Shown here: positions 49,513 through 57,642 of the stretch, one piece after another | Position numbering within the stretch: the first letter of the stretch is position 1 | How the letters are laid out: each line of letters begins with the position of its first letter | NCBI RefSeq assembly: GCF_006352065.1 | Contig: NZ_CP040915.1 | Location: forward strand, 1-64,000 | Direction of reading: 5' to 3' | Source of the DNA: Georgenia yuyongxinii | GTDB lineage: Bacteria > Actinomycetota > Actinomycetes > Actinomycetales > Actinomycetaceae | Length of the DNA: 64,000 nucleotides | Notes under the pieces: generated by a model | What the model saw: the letters and a program-made list of their open reading frames with translations, nothing else | Told to the model about the DNA's origin: nothing | The model's database searches: none | Translations under genes and position numbers: made by a program

Positions 49513-49935
49513 GTGCCGAAGACGACGAAGGGCGGCAAGCCGAAGCAGAGCGAGCTGCCCGGCACCTTGCGCCGCTCACCGGAAAAGGCTCAGCGGACCT
49601 TCACCAAGGCCTACGACGCCGCCGCCGAGCAGTACGACGACGAGGAGCGGGCGCACCGCGTGGCCTACGCGGCGGTCAAGCACGAGTTCGAGCGCGTCGG
49701 CGACCACTGGGAGGCCAAGGCGGAGTCCGGCCCCTCCGACCCGCAGGCGGAGGGTGGCGCTCGAACCGACCGGCCGACCGCCGGCGGTGTGGACGCCAAC
49801 GCGTCCAAGGCGCACCTGTACGGGATTGCCAAGAAGCTCGACGTACCCGGACGGTCACGCATGAGCAAGGACGACCTCGTCGACGCCATCCAGAAGGCCA
49901 ACGAGCGGGCTACCCGGCGGGCACGCACCTCGTGA
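49513..49935 (+). CDS. ChaB family protein with C-terminal Rho-N-like segment
   Basis: Small basic/acidic protein related to ChaB. GTG 49513 follows AAGGAG with six-base spacing; an upstream extension to 49411 is unlikely. The 140-aa product begins VPKTTKGGKPKQSELPGTLRR, has the ChaB helix pair KAQRTFTKAYDAAAEQYDDEERAHRVAYAAVKHEFERVGDHWEAK, and ends with a Rho-N/SAP-like helix (HLYGIAKKLDVPGRSRMSKDDLVDAI). Role unknown; the C-terminal segment suggests nucleic acid contact. Confidence 0.88.
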   Translation: MPKTTKGGKPKQSELPGTLRRSPEKAQRTFTKAYDAAAEQYDDEERAHRVAYAAVKHEFERVGDHWEAKAESGPSDPQAEGGARTDRPTAGGVDANASKAHLYGIAKKLDVPGRSRMSKDDLVDAIQKANERATRRARTS

Positions 49936-50001
49936 CGGCGCGGCCCGCCGCCTGACGCCACCACGGCCCGCCTAACGCCTGCCGCCGCCGTCAGCCCACG
50001 C

Positions 50002-50478
50002 TCACGACCGCTCCACCTGCGGACCGCTGACCGGGAAGACCACCCGGGTACGCCAGGTGGCAGGGTCGGGGTCCGAGTCGGGTCCGGCCTCGTAGATCTC
50101 CCAGGACTCGTCAAGTACCTGCAGGTTGTGCTCGACGATCCAGGCCTCCAGGACCTTATAGGTCTCGGGCAGCTTGTCGTACGAGCCCGTGTGGACTGCC
50201 TCAGCCGCCCGCGCCGCGGGCAGCGTGCTGCCGATGACGTCGCCCGAGGCGGCGAAGGGCTCCGTGACGGGGAAGCCGACCTCGACGTCGACCGTGTCCG
50301 AGGGCATGCCGAAGTACCGTGCGTACGGGGCACCCGCGGGGACGCCGCCGGCCTGTTGGATGGCGCCGAGGACCTTCGGGAACGCCGTGTCGAAGACGGT
50401 GGTGATCTCGTCCATGCGGACGCGCTGACGCACCCCTGCCACCGGCTGCTCCTGCACATCGATGAGGTGGATGTCCAT
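50002..50478 (-). CDS. GyrI-like small-molecule-binding domain protein
   Basis: Stand-alone effector-binding domain of the GyrI/BmrR/SRPBCC-like type. ATG 50478 follows GGAGTGAGCG. The 158-aa protein reads MDIHLIDVQEQPVAGVRQRV, GAPYARYFGM, VEVGFPVTEPF, EAVHTGSYDKLPETYKVLEAWI and WEIYEAGPDSDPDP, the usual order of the fold. No DNA-binding domain, so it is probably a ligand-binding or gyrase-inhibitor-like protein. Next to the LLM oxidoreductase on the same strand. Confidence 0.9.
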   Translation of the reverse strand: MDIHLIDVQEQPVAGVRQRVRMDEITTVFDTAFPKVLGAIQQAGGVPAGAPYARYFGMPSDTVDVEVGFPVTEPFAASGDVIGSTLPAARAAEAVHTGSYDKLPETYKVLEAWIVEHNLQVLDESWEIYEAGPDSDPDPATWRTRVVFPVSGPQVERS

Positions 50479-50622
50479 CTCGCTCACTCCTCCCTTTCCT
50501 CGATCGAACACCCGCCATCGCGTGCGGTCCACCGACCGACGTCCCGACGGCTCCACGGCCTGAGGTGCCGGTGGCCCGCCCGCTCTGGGCCGTTCACCGG
50601 TCCTGGGTTGGTGTCGACCCTG

Positions 50623-51543
50623 TCAGGAGGACGCCATCGCGGCGTCGGCGATGAGGTCCAGGTGGTCGAGGTCGCGGATGTCCAGGCACTGCAGGTACAC
50701 CCGGGAGATGCCCTGCTCCGCAAGCTCGCCGAGGCCGTCGACCAGCTCAGCGGGCGTCCCGGCCAGCCCGTGCTCGCGCAGCTCGGCGGGCTCTCGGCCG
50801 ATAGCGGCGGCGCGGCGGGCGAGCTCGGCCTCGTCCTTGCCGACGCAGGCGACGAACGCCACCGAGTACGTCAGCGACTCGGGGTCGCGTCCCGCCTCCT
50901 CGCACGCGGCCCGCACACGGTTCATCTGCTCCACGACGATCGACTTCTCGGGGAACGACTGGTTGTACTCACTGGCGAACCGCGCCGCCAGCCGCGGCGT
51001 GCGCTTCGGGCCACCGCCGCCGACGATGATCGGCACCGGGTCCTGCACCGGCTTGGGCAGCGCCGGGGAGTCGGTGAGCGTGTAGTGCTTGCCGGTGAAG
51101 TCGAAGCGCTCACCCGCGGGGGTCGACCACAGCCCGGTGACGATCTCCAGCTGTTCCTCCAGCAGGCCGAACCGCTTGTGGGGGAAGGGGATCCCGTAGG
51201 CCTCGTGCTCGGCCTCGAACCACCCGGCGCCCAGCCCCAGCTCGACACGCCCGCCGGACATGGCGTCCACCTGGGCCACCTGGATCGCGAGCAGGCCGGG
51301 GTGCCGGAAGGTCGCGGACGAGACGAGGGTGCCGAGCCGGATGGTGGAGGTCTCCCGGGCCAGCCCGGCGAGGGTCGTCCAGGAGTCGGTCGGGCCCGGG
51401 AGGGGGTCGCCGTTGCCCATGTGCAGGAAGTGGTCGGAGCGGAAGAACGCGGAGAAGCCGAGCTGCTCGGCGCGCTGCGCCATGGCGAGCTGGTCGTCAT
51501 AGGAGGCGCCCTGCTGCGGCTCGGTGAAGATGCGGAGATCCAT
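50623..51543 (-). CDS. LLM class F420-dependent oxidoreductase
   Basis: Luciferase-like TIM-barrel flavin/F420 enzyme. ATG 51543 (MDLRIFTEPQQG) gives 306 aa; the open frame further upstream is not used. Motifs: FFRSDHFLHMG, LGTLVSSATFRHPGLLAIQVAQVDAMSGGRVELGLGAGW and PIIVGGGGPKRTPRLAARFASEYN, typical of actinobacterial F420-dependent members (TIGR03560-like). Substrate unknown. Divergent from the winged-helix gene, with an 85-base gap that may hold both promoters. Confidence 0.92.
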   Translation of the reverse strand: MDLRIFTEPQQGASYDDQLAMAQRAEQLGFSAFFRSDHFLHMGNGDPLPGPTDSWTTLAGLARETSTIRLGTLVSSATFRHPGLLAIQVAQVDAMSGGRVELGLGAGWFEAEHEAYGIPFPHKRFGLLEEQLEIVTGLWSTPAGERFDFTGKHYTLTDSPALPKPVQDPVPIIVGGGGPKRTPRLAARFASEYNQSFPEKSIVVEQMNRVRAACEEAGRDPESLTYSVAFVACVGKDEAELARRAAAIGREPAELREHGLAGTPAELVDGLGELAEQGISRVYLQCLDIRDLDHLDLIADAAMASS

Positions 51544-51628
51544 GGACGCCAGCCTGCCATCACCGCCGCGCACCGGCGGCCCGGAGCCACCGCCCCACGT
51601 GTCGGTGGCCAGGCCTACTCTCAGGAAC

Positions 51629-52765
51629 ATGACGACCTTGCAGGACGTCGCCCGGCTTCGGCTCGCCGCCCAGCGCATCGCGGGCCCGGGATTCGTCACC
51701 GCCACCGAGGCCGTGCGATGGCTCACCGCCCTGCAGGCCCAGGACTATCCCGGGGCGCTGGCCTCGGTCATGCTGCGCACCGACACCGACACCGACACCG
51801 ACGGCCCCGGTGCCGGGGGGATCCGGGCGGCCCTCGACGCGGGCGAGGTGGTCCGCTCCTGGCCCATGCGCGGCACGCTGCACCTCGTCGCGGCCGAGGA
51901 TCTGGGCTGGATGCTGGCACTGACCACCGACCGGCTGCTCGCGGGTGCGGCGCGGCGGCGCGCCCAGCTGGGCATCGACGAGGCGATGATCGCCCGCGCG
52001 GGTGAGCTCGCGCACGGTGTCCTCGCGGGCGGGCGCTCGGCCACGCGTGCCGAGCTCATGGGCGTGTGGGACGACGCCGGCCTGCTCGGTGTCAAGCAGC
52101 GCGGCTACCACCTCCTGTGGCACCTCTCCCAGCGCGGCCTGACGTGCTTCGGCCCTACGGACGGCAACGAGCAGCGCATCGTGCTCCTGGACGAGTGGGT
52201 GCCCGCCCCCCGCCGCCTCGAGCGCGAGGAGGCACTGGCCGAGTGGGTGCTGCGGTACTTCCGCGGGCACGGGCCGGCCACCCGCAAGGACTTCATGTGG
52301 TGGACCAAGCTCACCGCCAAGGACACCTCCGCGGGCCTCGCCGTCGCCCGGGAGCAGCTGGAGGCGATCGAGGTCGACGGCGTCGAGCACCTCATGGACC
52401 CGAGCACGTCCCAGCGGCTCGCCGAGATCCGCGACGCTGCGCGCGGCGTCCACCTCCTGCCCGGGTTCGACGAGTTCCTGCTGGGCTACCAGGACCGCCG
52501 CGCGTCGCTGCCACCGGATTTCGCGGACCGCGTCGTGCCCGGCGGCAACGGCATGTTCCGCGCCACGGTCGTTGCCGACGGCACCGTGGTGGGCACCTGG
52601 CGGCGCACCGGCAAGGGTGCCCGGCGCGGCGTCGAGGGTGAGCCTTTCACTAGCTTCACCCCAGCGGTGCGGCGGGCCCTCCCACATCTGGCGGAGTCCT
52701 ATCCAGAGCCGACGACGGCGGCGCGCGCGGCGGCCGGAGCACGGGCGACGGCGGCGGCGCCGTGA
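51629..52765 (+). CDS. winged helix DNA-binding domain protein (HTH_42/AlkX-YcaQ-like)
   Basis: The family (DUF1006/YcaQ) includes DNA glycosylases that unhook interstrand crosslinks. ATG 51629 gives 378 aa: LRLAAQRIAGPGFVTATEAVRWLTALQAQDYPGALASVMLR, SWPMRGTLHLV, HGPATRKDFMWWTKL, HLLPGFDEFLLGYQDR. The QAQD and SWPMRGTLHLV motifs are typical. A (GACACC)n slip in the codons for TDTDTDTD (about 51780-51800) is a local repeat. Its last codons overlap the NagZ-like gene (GTGA), so the two are coupled. Confidence 0.9.
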   Translation: MTTLQDVARLRLAAQRIAGPGFVTATEAVRWLTALQAQDYPGALASVMLRTDTDTDTDGPGAGGIRAALDAGEVVRSWPMRGTLHLVAAEDLGWMLALTTDRLLAGAARRRAQLGIDEAMIARAGELAHGVLAGGRSATRAELMGVWDDAGLLGVKQRGYHLLWHLSQRGLTCFGPTDGNEQRIVLLDEWVPAPRRLEREEALAEWVLRYFRGHGPATRKDFMWWTKLTAKDTSAGLAVAREQLEAIEVDGVEHLMDPSTSQRLAEIRDAARGVHLLPGFDEFLLGYQDRRASLPPDFADRVVPGGNGMFRATVVADGTVVGTWRRTGKGARRGVEGEPFTSFTPAVRRALPHLAESYPEPTTAARAAAGARATAAAP

Positions 52766-53991
52766 CCCGCCGACCCGCCCGTCCTACCGCCGGCCCAGAG
52801 CTGTCCCGCCGCCAAATCCTCGCCGGGCTCGGCGGCCTGGCCGGAGCCGCATTCCTCGCCGCGTGCGCGTCGGGCGGCGGGCAGCCTGCGCCGACCCCGT
52901 CGACCTCCAGTCCCGCGCCGTCGCCGATACCCTCCGCGTCGCCGTCGTCGCCACCGACGGTGCCGCTGGAGGTCATGGTCGGCCAGATGCTGTTGCTGGG
53001 CTTCCGCGGCACCACGCTGGAGCCGACCAACCCCGTCGTCGCCGACCTCGAGCGGCACCTCGGCGGCGTCGTCCTGTTCTCCCGCGACGTGCCCTCCGGC
53101 TCGGCGACACGGAACATCACCTCCCCCGCACAGGTGGCCGCGTTGACGGCCACGCTCCAGGCGCAGGCGGACCCCCCGCTCTTGGTCACCACCGACCAGG
53201 AGGGCGGGCAGGTCGCGCGGCTCGGGCCCGAGCACGGGTTCCCCGCCACCCGCTCGGCCGCCCAGCTCGGCGCCATGGGCGATCCCGCCGCCACGAGGGC
53301 GGCCGCCGCGGAGATGGCACGCACCCTCCGCGTGGCCGGGGTAAACCTCAACCTCGCGCCGGTGGTCGACGTGAACGTCAACCCCACCAACCCGATCATC
53401 GGCGCCCTGGGCCGCAGCTTCTCCGCGCACCCCGACGTCGTGGCGGAGGAGGCGGCCGCCTTCGTGCGCGGGCACCACGACGAGGGCGTGCTCACCACCC
53501 TCAAGCACTTTCCCGGCCACGGCAGCTCCCGCGCCGACACGCACGCCGGCTTCGTGGACGTGACAGACACCTGGAGCGAGGCGGAGCTCGTGCCGTACCG
53601 CAGCCTCATCGGGCAGGGACTCGCCGACGCCGTCATGGTCGCCCACGTCTTCAACGCCACGCTCGACGCCGACCACCCCGCCTCGCTCTCGGCGGCCACC
53701 ATCACCGGGCTGCTGCGGGAAGACCTCGGGTTCGACGGGGTCGTCATGAGCGACGACCTACAGATGGGCGCCATCACACAGCAGTGGAGCTTCGACGAGG
53801 CGATCCACCTGGCGGTGCAGGCCGGCACGGACCTGCTGACGTTCTCCAACAACCTCGAGGCGTTCGAGCCCGACCTCGGGGCGCGCGCACACGCGACCCT
53901 GCTCGACCTCGTGCGACGCGGCGAGATCGACGAGGCGCGGATCGCAGCGTCGTACGAACGGATCCAGCTGCTCAAGGCCCGGCTGGGCTGA
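52762..53991 (+). CDS. glycoside hydrolase family 3 lipoprotein, beta-N-acetylhexosaminidase-like
   Basis: NagZ-type enzyme that removes N-acetylglucosamine from cell wall fragments. The GTG at 52762 overlaps the previous stop. The 409-aa protein has a Tat/lipoprotein-like lead (RRQILAGLGGLAGAAFLAAC, with Cys as lipidation site near 34), a Pro/Ser linker, then GH3 motifs VTTDQEGGQVARL, KHFPGHGSS and VVMSDDLQMGAI, the last with the catalytic Asp. The lipoprotein signal means it acts outside, unlike cytoplasmic E. coli NagZ. Its last codons belong to a 20-bp tandem repeat. Confidence 0.93.
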   Translation: MTRRPARPTAGPELSRRQILAGLGGLAGAAFLAACASGGGQPAPTPSTSSPAPSPIPSASPSSPPTVPLEVMVGQMLLLGFRGTTLEPTNPVVADLERHLGGVVLFSRDVPSGSATRNITSPAQVAALTATLQAQADPPLLVTTDQEGGQVARLGPEHGFPATRSAAQLGAMGDPAATRAAAAEMARTLRVAGVNLNLAPVVDVNVNPTNPIIGALGRSFSAHPDVVAEEAAAFVRGHHDEGVLTTLKHFPGHGSSRADTHAGFVDVTDTWSEAELVPYRSLIGQGLADAVMVAHVFNATLDADHPASLSAATITGLLREDLGFDGVVMSDDLQMGAITQQWSFDEAIHLAVQAGTDLLTFSNNLEAFEPDLGARAHATLLDLVRRGEIDEARIAASYERIQLLKARLG

Positions 53992-54061
53992 GGGTGCGCG
54001 CGCTGGGCTGAGGGTGGGCACGCTGGGCCGAGGGTGGGCACGCTGGGCCAAGAGCGGGCAC
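53982..54061. repeat. four tandem 20-bp units at the nagZ-like stop
   Basis: Units GCTGGGCTGAGGGTGCGCGC (53982-54001), then 54002-54021, 54022-54041 and 54042-54061 differ at only a few positions (GCTGGGCYGAGGGTGGGCAC consensus). The first unit contains the stop codon of the lipoprotein gene (CTG GGC TGA), so the 3' end of the gene was duplicated in tandem. Copies decay with distance. Confidence 0.85.
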
Positions 54062-54366
54062 GCAACGCCCGGGCATGGAAGAGCCCGCGGGTTCCCGACC
54101 TTTCGGCCGGATGCCGTGGAGGACGAGCTCACGGCCCCGCGGGCTCCGGTGACCACCGGGTTCTCGCCGCCGTCGGCAGGAGGACCTTGGGGTCCGTCCG
54201 CTGACGGGCTAGCGGGTGGCCACCTCACGCGTCCAGAAAGAATTCACCTCAGGACCACCTCCTCTCTCGTGTGCCTCAACGGTAGGCACCGCCACCGGCA
54301 GTTGTCACGCACTTTTTTCGCGACGACCTCCGGCGCCGAGTTACCGACCGACCGACGCCTGGCAGC
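54062..54366. other. intergenic region before the phosphatase gene
   Basis: 305 bases with no convincing gene. It holds a 10-bp inverted repeat GAGCCCGCGG (54081-54090) / CCGCGGGCTC (54137-54146) and a T6 run near 54313. Nothing else is recognised. Confidence 0.5.
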
Positions 54367-54912
54367 ATGGGAGGCATGACCGATCGACCCACCGACCGCC
54401 GCCCCTACCGAGTGCTCGTGGTGTGTACCGGCAACATCTGCCGGTCCCCGATGGGTGAGGTGGTGCTGCGCGAAAGGCTTGCCGACGCAGGCCTCGCCGA
54501 CCGGGTGGAGGTGGCCTCGGCCGGCATCAGTGCCGAGGAGCACGGCAACCCCATAGATCGGCGGGCCCGTGCCGTCCTTGCCGAGCACGGCTACCCGGTC
54601 CCGGACCACCGCGCCCACCAGGTGGCCCCCGGCGAGCTGGCACGGTACGACCTGGCGCTGGCCATGACGAACGAGCACGCGCGGGCGCTGCGCCGCCGCG
54701 CGGAGACCGATGGCACGTCCTACAGTGCCGAGGTGCGGCTGTGGCGTGAGTTCGACGCGACCGCCCCGCAGTCCGCCGGCGAGGACGACCTCGATGTCCC
54801 CGACCCATGGTTCGGTAGCCACGAGGGCTTCTACGACACCTTGCGCGTGGTGGAGGCCGGTGCGGAGGGCCTGGTGTCGCACCTGCGCGACGTGCTCACC
54901 CCAGCGGTCTAG
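54367..54912 (+). CDS. low molecular weight protein-tyrosine phosphatase
   Basis: Cytoplasmic tyrosine phosphatase, PtpA-like. The catalytic loop CTGNICRSP (Cys20 from the start used) follows VLVVCTGN, and the general acid is in DPWFGSHEGFYDTL; length 181 fits, slightly longer than PtpA. ATG 54367 and 54376 are both possible; neither has a good ribosome binding site. The last codons overlap the convergent gene by three bases. Confidence 0.93.
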   Translation: MGGMTDRPTDRRPYRVLVVCTGNICRSPMGEVVLRERLADAGLADRVEVASAGISAEEHGNPIDRRARAVLAEHGYPVPDHRAHQVAPGELARYDLALAMTNEHARALRRRAETDGTSYSAEVRLWREFDATAPQSAGEDDLDVPDPWFGSHEGFYDTLRVVEAGAEGLVSHLRDVLTPAV

Positions 54913-55559
54913 CCGCGCACGGAGACGTGCAGGTGGTCGAAGTGACCACCGGTGGCGTCGGCGGCGTCGTAGACCCCGCCGCCGTCGTAGGGCGCCCAGC
55001 CCGCCGCCGCCCGGTCCGCTACCCAGATCCGTCCCTGCCAGATCACATAGGTGACCTTGAGCGGCTCGGCGTGGGCGCGGACCCACTCGGCGAGGCGCCA
55101 GCCGTCCGCGAGATCCGCCCCCACGGGGAACTGGCCGGCCCCGCCGACGAAGATGTCGCAGCCACGCCCGCGGCGGTGGTCGCTCGCCGGGTTCCAGGCG
55201 TGCTCGCTCCAGCACGTCATCGGCATGTGCCCGACGGCGGAGCCCACCTGGTCCACCAGGTGCGCGGCGGCGCCGGTGACGCAGCCGCCGGTCCCGGTCG
55301 GGTCCGGCAGCGTGCACCCGGTGGCCGCCCCCGGGTACGGCGCCGGGGGTGGTGGCAGCTCCCCGGACCAGGGCGCCTGGTTCGCCGTCACGGCGGCGGC
55401 CAACCCGGCCGCCGCTGACCCCGGGGCGGAGGTGGAGGCCTGCCACAGCACACCCGCTCCCAGGGCGAGTGCGACGACGAGGGTCCCGCAGAGCGCCTGG
55501 GCGCGCCGGCCCAGCTGGCCGGGCCGCGCCGTGGCCCGTCCGCGCCGTCGCGCCGTCAC
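54909..55559 (-). CDS. secreted or anchored protein with ARB_07466-like C-terminal domain
   Basis: The C-terminal half (VDQVGSAVGHMPMTCWSEHAWNPASDHRRGRGCDIFVGG to GGHFDHLHVSVRG) resembles the ARB_07466/M15-like domain of actinobacterial secreted proteins, with SDH-x-GxGCD and HxDHLH metal-site-like patterns. A hydrophobic helix (LCGTLVVALALGAGVLW) follows a very basic lead, then a Pro-rich spacer. I used GTG 55559; a start at 55652 or 55589 is possible, as the lead is Arg-rich in any case. Peptidoglycan-linked activity is likely but not certain. Confidence 0.78.
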   Translation of the reverse strand: MTARRRGRATARPGQLGRRAQALCGTLVVALALGAGVLWQASTSAPGSAAAGLAAAVTANQAPWSGELPPPPAPYPGAATGCTLPDPTGTGGCVTGAAAHLVDQVGSAVGHMPMTCWSEHAWNPASDHRRGRGCDIFVGGAGQFPVGADLADGWRLAEWVRAHAEPLKVTYVIWQGRIWVADRAAAGWAPYDGGGVYDAADATGGHFDHLHVSVRG

Positions 55560-55691
55560 GCGTACGCCGTCACGTGCCGCGCCCACCCTGCCCACGCGCA
55601 CCACTTCAGCACACGGGCGCGCCGTGCGGTGACCGGCGACCGCGCGCGGCAATCGGCGGCACCGGCTCGCATCGCACCAGGACGGCGGGCC

Positions 55692-56831
55692 ATGCTGGGG
55701 CCCGTGCTACCCACCGCCGCCACCTGGCTCTCCCGCGCGCCAGGGTTGCTCCTCACCACGGCCGTCGCGCTTGTCGCGTTCGCTGTGCACTCGGCCGTCC
55801 CGGTGGTCTCCGCGCTGCTGGTCGCGATCGTGATCGGGGTGATCCTGCGCAACGCCGGCTGGCTCCCGGCCGCCGCAGAACCGGGCGTGCGGTACAGCGC
55901 CCGGACGGTGCTGCGGCTCGGCGTGGTCCTCCTCGGGCTGCAGCTGTCCATCCCCGAGGTCGTGGCCCTGGGGTGGGAGGCGATCGTCGTCATCGTCGCG
56001 ACCGTCACCCTCACCTGGTGCTTCACCCTCCTAGTCGGGCGATGGCTGCGGGTGCCCAGGGCGCTACGGATGCTCCTGGCCACGGGTACCGCGATCTGCG
56101 GCGCCTCCGCCGTGGCGGCGATGAGCGCGGTGCTCGGTGAGCGCGAGCCCACCGCTACGCCTGCCGCGCCCGCGGCAGTCGACGCGGCTGGCGAGATCGC
56201 GGACGACGAGGACGTCGAGGACGCCGCGGCCACCGCCGTCGCCGCCGTGACCGTGTTCGGCACTCTCTCGATGCTGGTGCTGCCCACGGCGGCCGCGGCC
56301 CTCGGGCTGGGGGACCACGCCGCCGGGGTCTGGGTGGGGGCCGGCATCCACGAGGTGGGCCAGGTGGTGGCCGCCGGCGGCGTCCTGGGTCCGACGGTGC
56401 TGGCCACCGCCGTCGTCACCAAGCTCGGCCGGGTGGTGCTGCTCGCCCCGCTGGTGGCCGGGGTCGGCTACGCCCGCAGCCGGCGGGCCCGCGTCGCCGT
56501 CGAGCACCAGGTGGCCGTCGACTCGGCCAGCGTCGTCACCGGCGCGGCGCCGACCGGCGTCACGCACACCCGCCCGCCGCTGGTCCCCGGGTTCGTGCTC
56601 GGGTTCCTGGCACTGGTCGCGGTCCGGTCGCTGCTGCCCGTACCCGCCGTCGTGCTCGACGTGGTCGAGACAGCGGCCACGCTGCTGCTCACCGTCGCCA
56701 TGGTCGCCCTGGGCACCGGGGTCAACCTCACGGTCCTGCTCCGGCGGGGCGGACCGGCGATGCTGCTGGGGCTCGTCGCGGCGCTGCTCGCGGCCGGGAT
56801 CTCGCTGCTCGGGGTGCTCACCCTGCTCTGA
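55692..56831 (+). CDS. YeiH/UPF0324 family putative sulfate exporter
   Basis: Membrane protein of the PSE family (YeiH), about ten helices. I used ATG 55692 (MLGPVLPTAATWL); an in-frame GTG at 55629 adds 21 basic residues. The 379-aa product has RLGVVLLGLQLSIPEV, the re-entrant GTAICGASAVAAMSAV, a charged loop EIADDEDVEDAAATAVAAVTVFGTLSM and WVGAGIHEVGQVVAAGG, all family hallmarks. The loop carries an extra Ala/Pro insertion. Substrate assignment to sulfate or other anions is only a family prediction. Confidence 0.9.
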   Translation: MLGPVLPTAATWLSRAPGLLLTTAVALVAFAVHSAVPVVSALLVAIVIGVILRNAGWLPAAAEPGVRYSARTVLRLGVVLLGLQLSIPEVVALGWEAIVVIVATVTLTWCFTLLVGRWLRVPRALRMLLATGTAICGASAVAAMSAVLGEREPTATPAAPAAVDAAGEIADDEDVEDAAATAVAAVTVFGTLSMLVLPTAAAALGLGDHAAGVWVGAGIHEVGQVVAAGGVLGPTVLATAVVTKLGRVVLLAPLVAGVGYARSRRARVAVEHQVAVDSASVVTGAAPTGVTHTRPPLVPGFVLGFLALVAVRSLLPVPAVVLDVVETAATLLLTVAMVALGTGVNLTVLLRRGGPAMLLGLVAALLAAGISLLGVLTLL

Positions 56832-56929
56832 CCAGCTGCCCCGAGGCCACGGCGTGGGCCGAGGTCCACCATGAGGGACAGACGGCCACATGTGTCGCTC
56901 GCCACCGGATGTCCCCCTACGATCACGCC

Positions 56930-57574
56930 ATGGCGCCGCAGGGGGTTACCAGCAGGACCGAAGTGCTCGAACGACTGGCCCGCGGTCTGGCGGCGCGTGC
57001 CAGCTCCGGGCGCGTCCTGCGCCTCGCGATCGACGGCCCCGACGCCGTCGGCAAGTCCACCTTCGCCCGCGACCTCGACGACGTGCTGCACCGGTTCCTC
57101 CCCGAGGGGGCCGAGGTGCGGCGCTTCTCGGCGGACAACCACATGATCTCGATCCAGGTGCGCCGCTCGGCCCAGGCGACCGACCCCCGATGGCTCTACG
57201 ACAACTTCCTCGACCTCAAGCGCATCCGCGAGATCGCCCGCGGTGTGCCGGAGGCGTCGCCGTCGGGCTCGGTGGTCATCATCGAGGGGATGACACTCCA
57301 GCGCCCCGAGCTCGCGGACCTGTGGGACGTCACGGTCTACATGTCCGCCTCCGCGGAGCTGACGATCGAGCGTGCCGGTGCCCGGTACGCCTCTCTCATC
57401 GACGTCACCGAGGAGCCGGACGAGGTCGGCGACATGGAGCGCCGCTACCGGGAGCGGTACGTGCCGGCGTACCGGGTGTACATCGACGACGTCGCACCTC
57501 ACGAGCGTGCGGACGTCTTCGTCGACATGACGGACTTCGACGCCCCGCGGGTGGAGCGCTGGAACGGGTTCTGA
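56930..57574 (+). CDS. uridine kinase-like P-loop protein
   Basis: Nucleoside/phosphoribulokinase-type kinase. I used ATG 56930 (MAPQGVTSRTEVLERL); the ATG at 56909 would add seven residues. A TACGAT ten bases upstream of the start could be the -10 of a leaderless or short-leader mRNA. The 214-aa protein has Walker A GPDAVGKST at 36-44, FSADNHM, and a C-terminal YRERYVPAYRVYIDDVAP lid region. Typical of the actinobacterial uridine kinase-like family, whose substrate is not established. Confidence 0.85.
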   Translation: MAPQGVTSRTEVLERLARGLAARASSGRVLRLAIDGPDAVGKSTFARDLDDVLHRFLPEGAEVRRFSADNHMISIQVRRSAQATDPRWLYDNFLDLKRIREIARGVPEASPSGSVVIIEGMTLQRPELADLWDVTVYMSASAELTIERAGARYASLIDVTEEPDEVGDMERRYRERYVPAYRVYIDDVAPHERADVFVDMTDFDAPRVERWNGF

Positions 57575-57579
57575 CGGAC

Positions 57580-57631
57580 GCGGTGCGCCGTGCCCGAGGG
57601 CTGCCGTGCCCGAGGGCTCCCGGCGCACCGC
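57580..57631. terminator. terminator with duplicated hairpin loop
   Basis: Perfect 11-bp arms GCGGTGCGCCG (57580-57590) and CGGCGCACCGC (57621-57631). The 30-base loop is a duplicated TGCCCGAGGGCT (57591-57602 and 57606-57617), each copy a small hairpin GCCC-GA-GGGC. Lies between convergent genes; probably bidirectional. Confidence 0.55.
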
Positions 57632-57642
57632 GGTCGGAAGTC

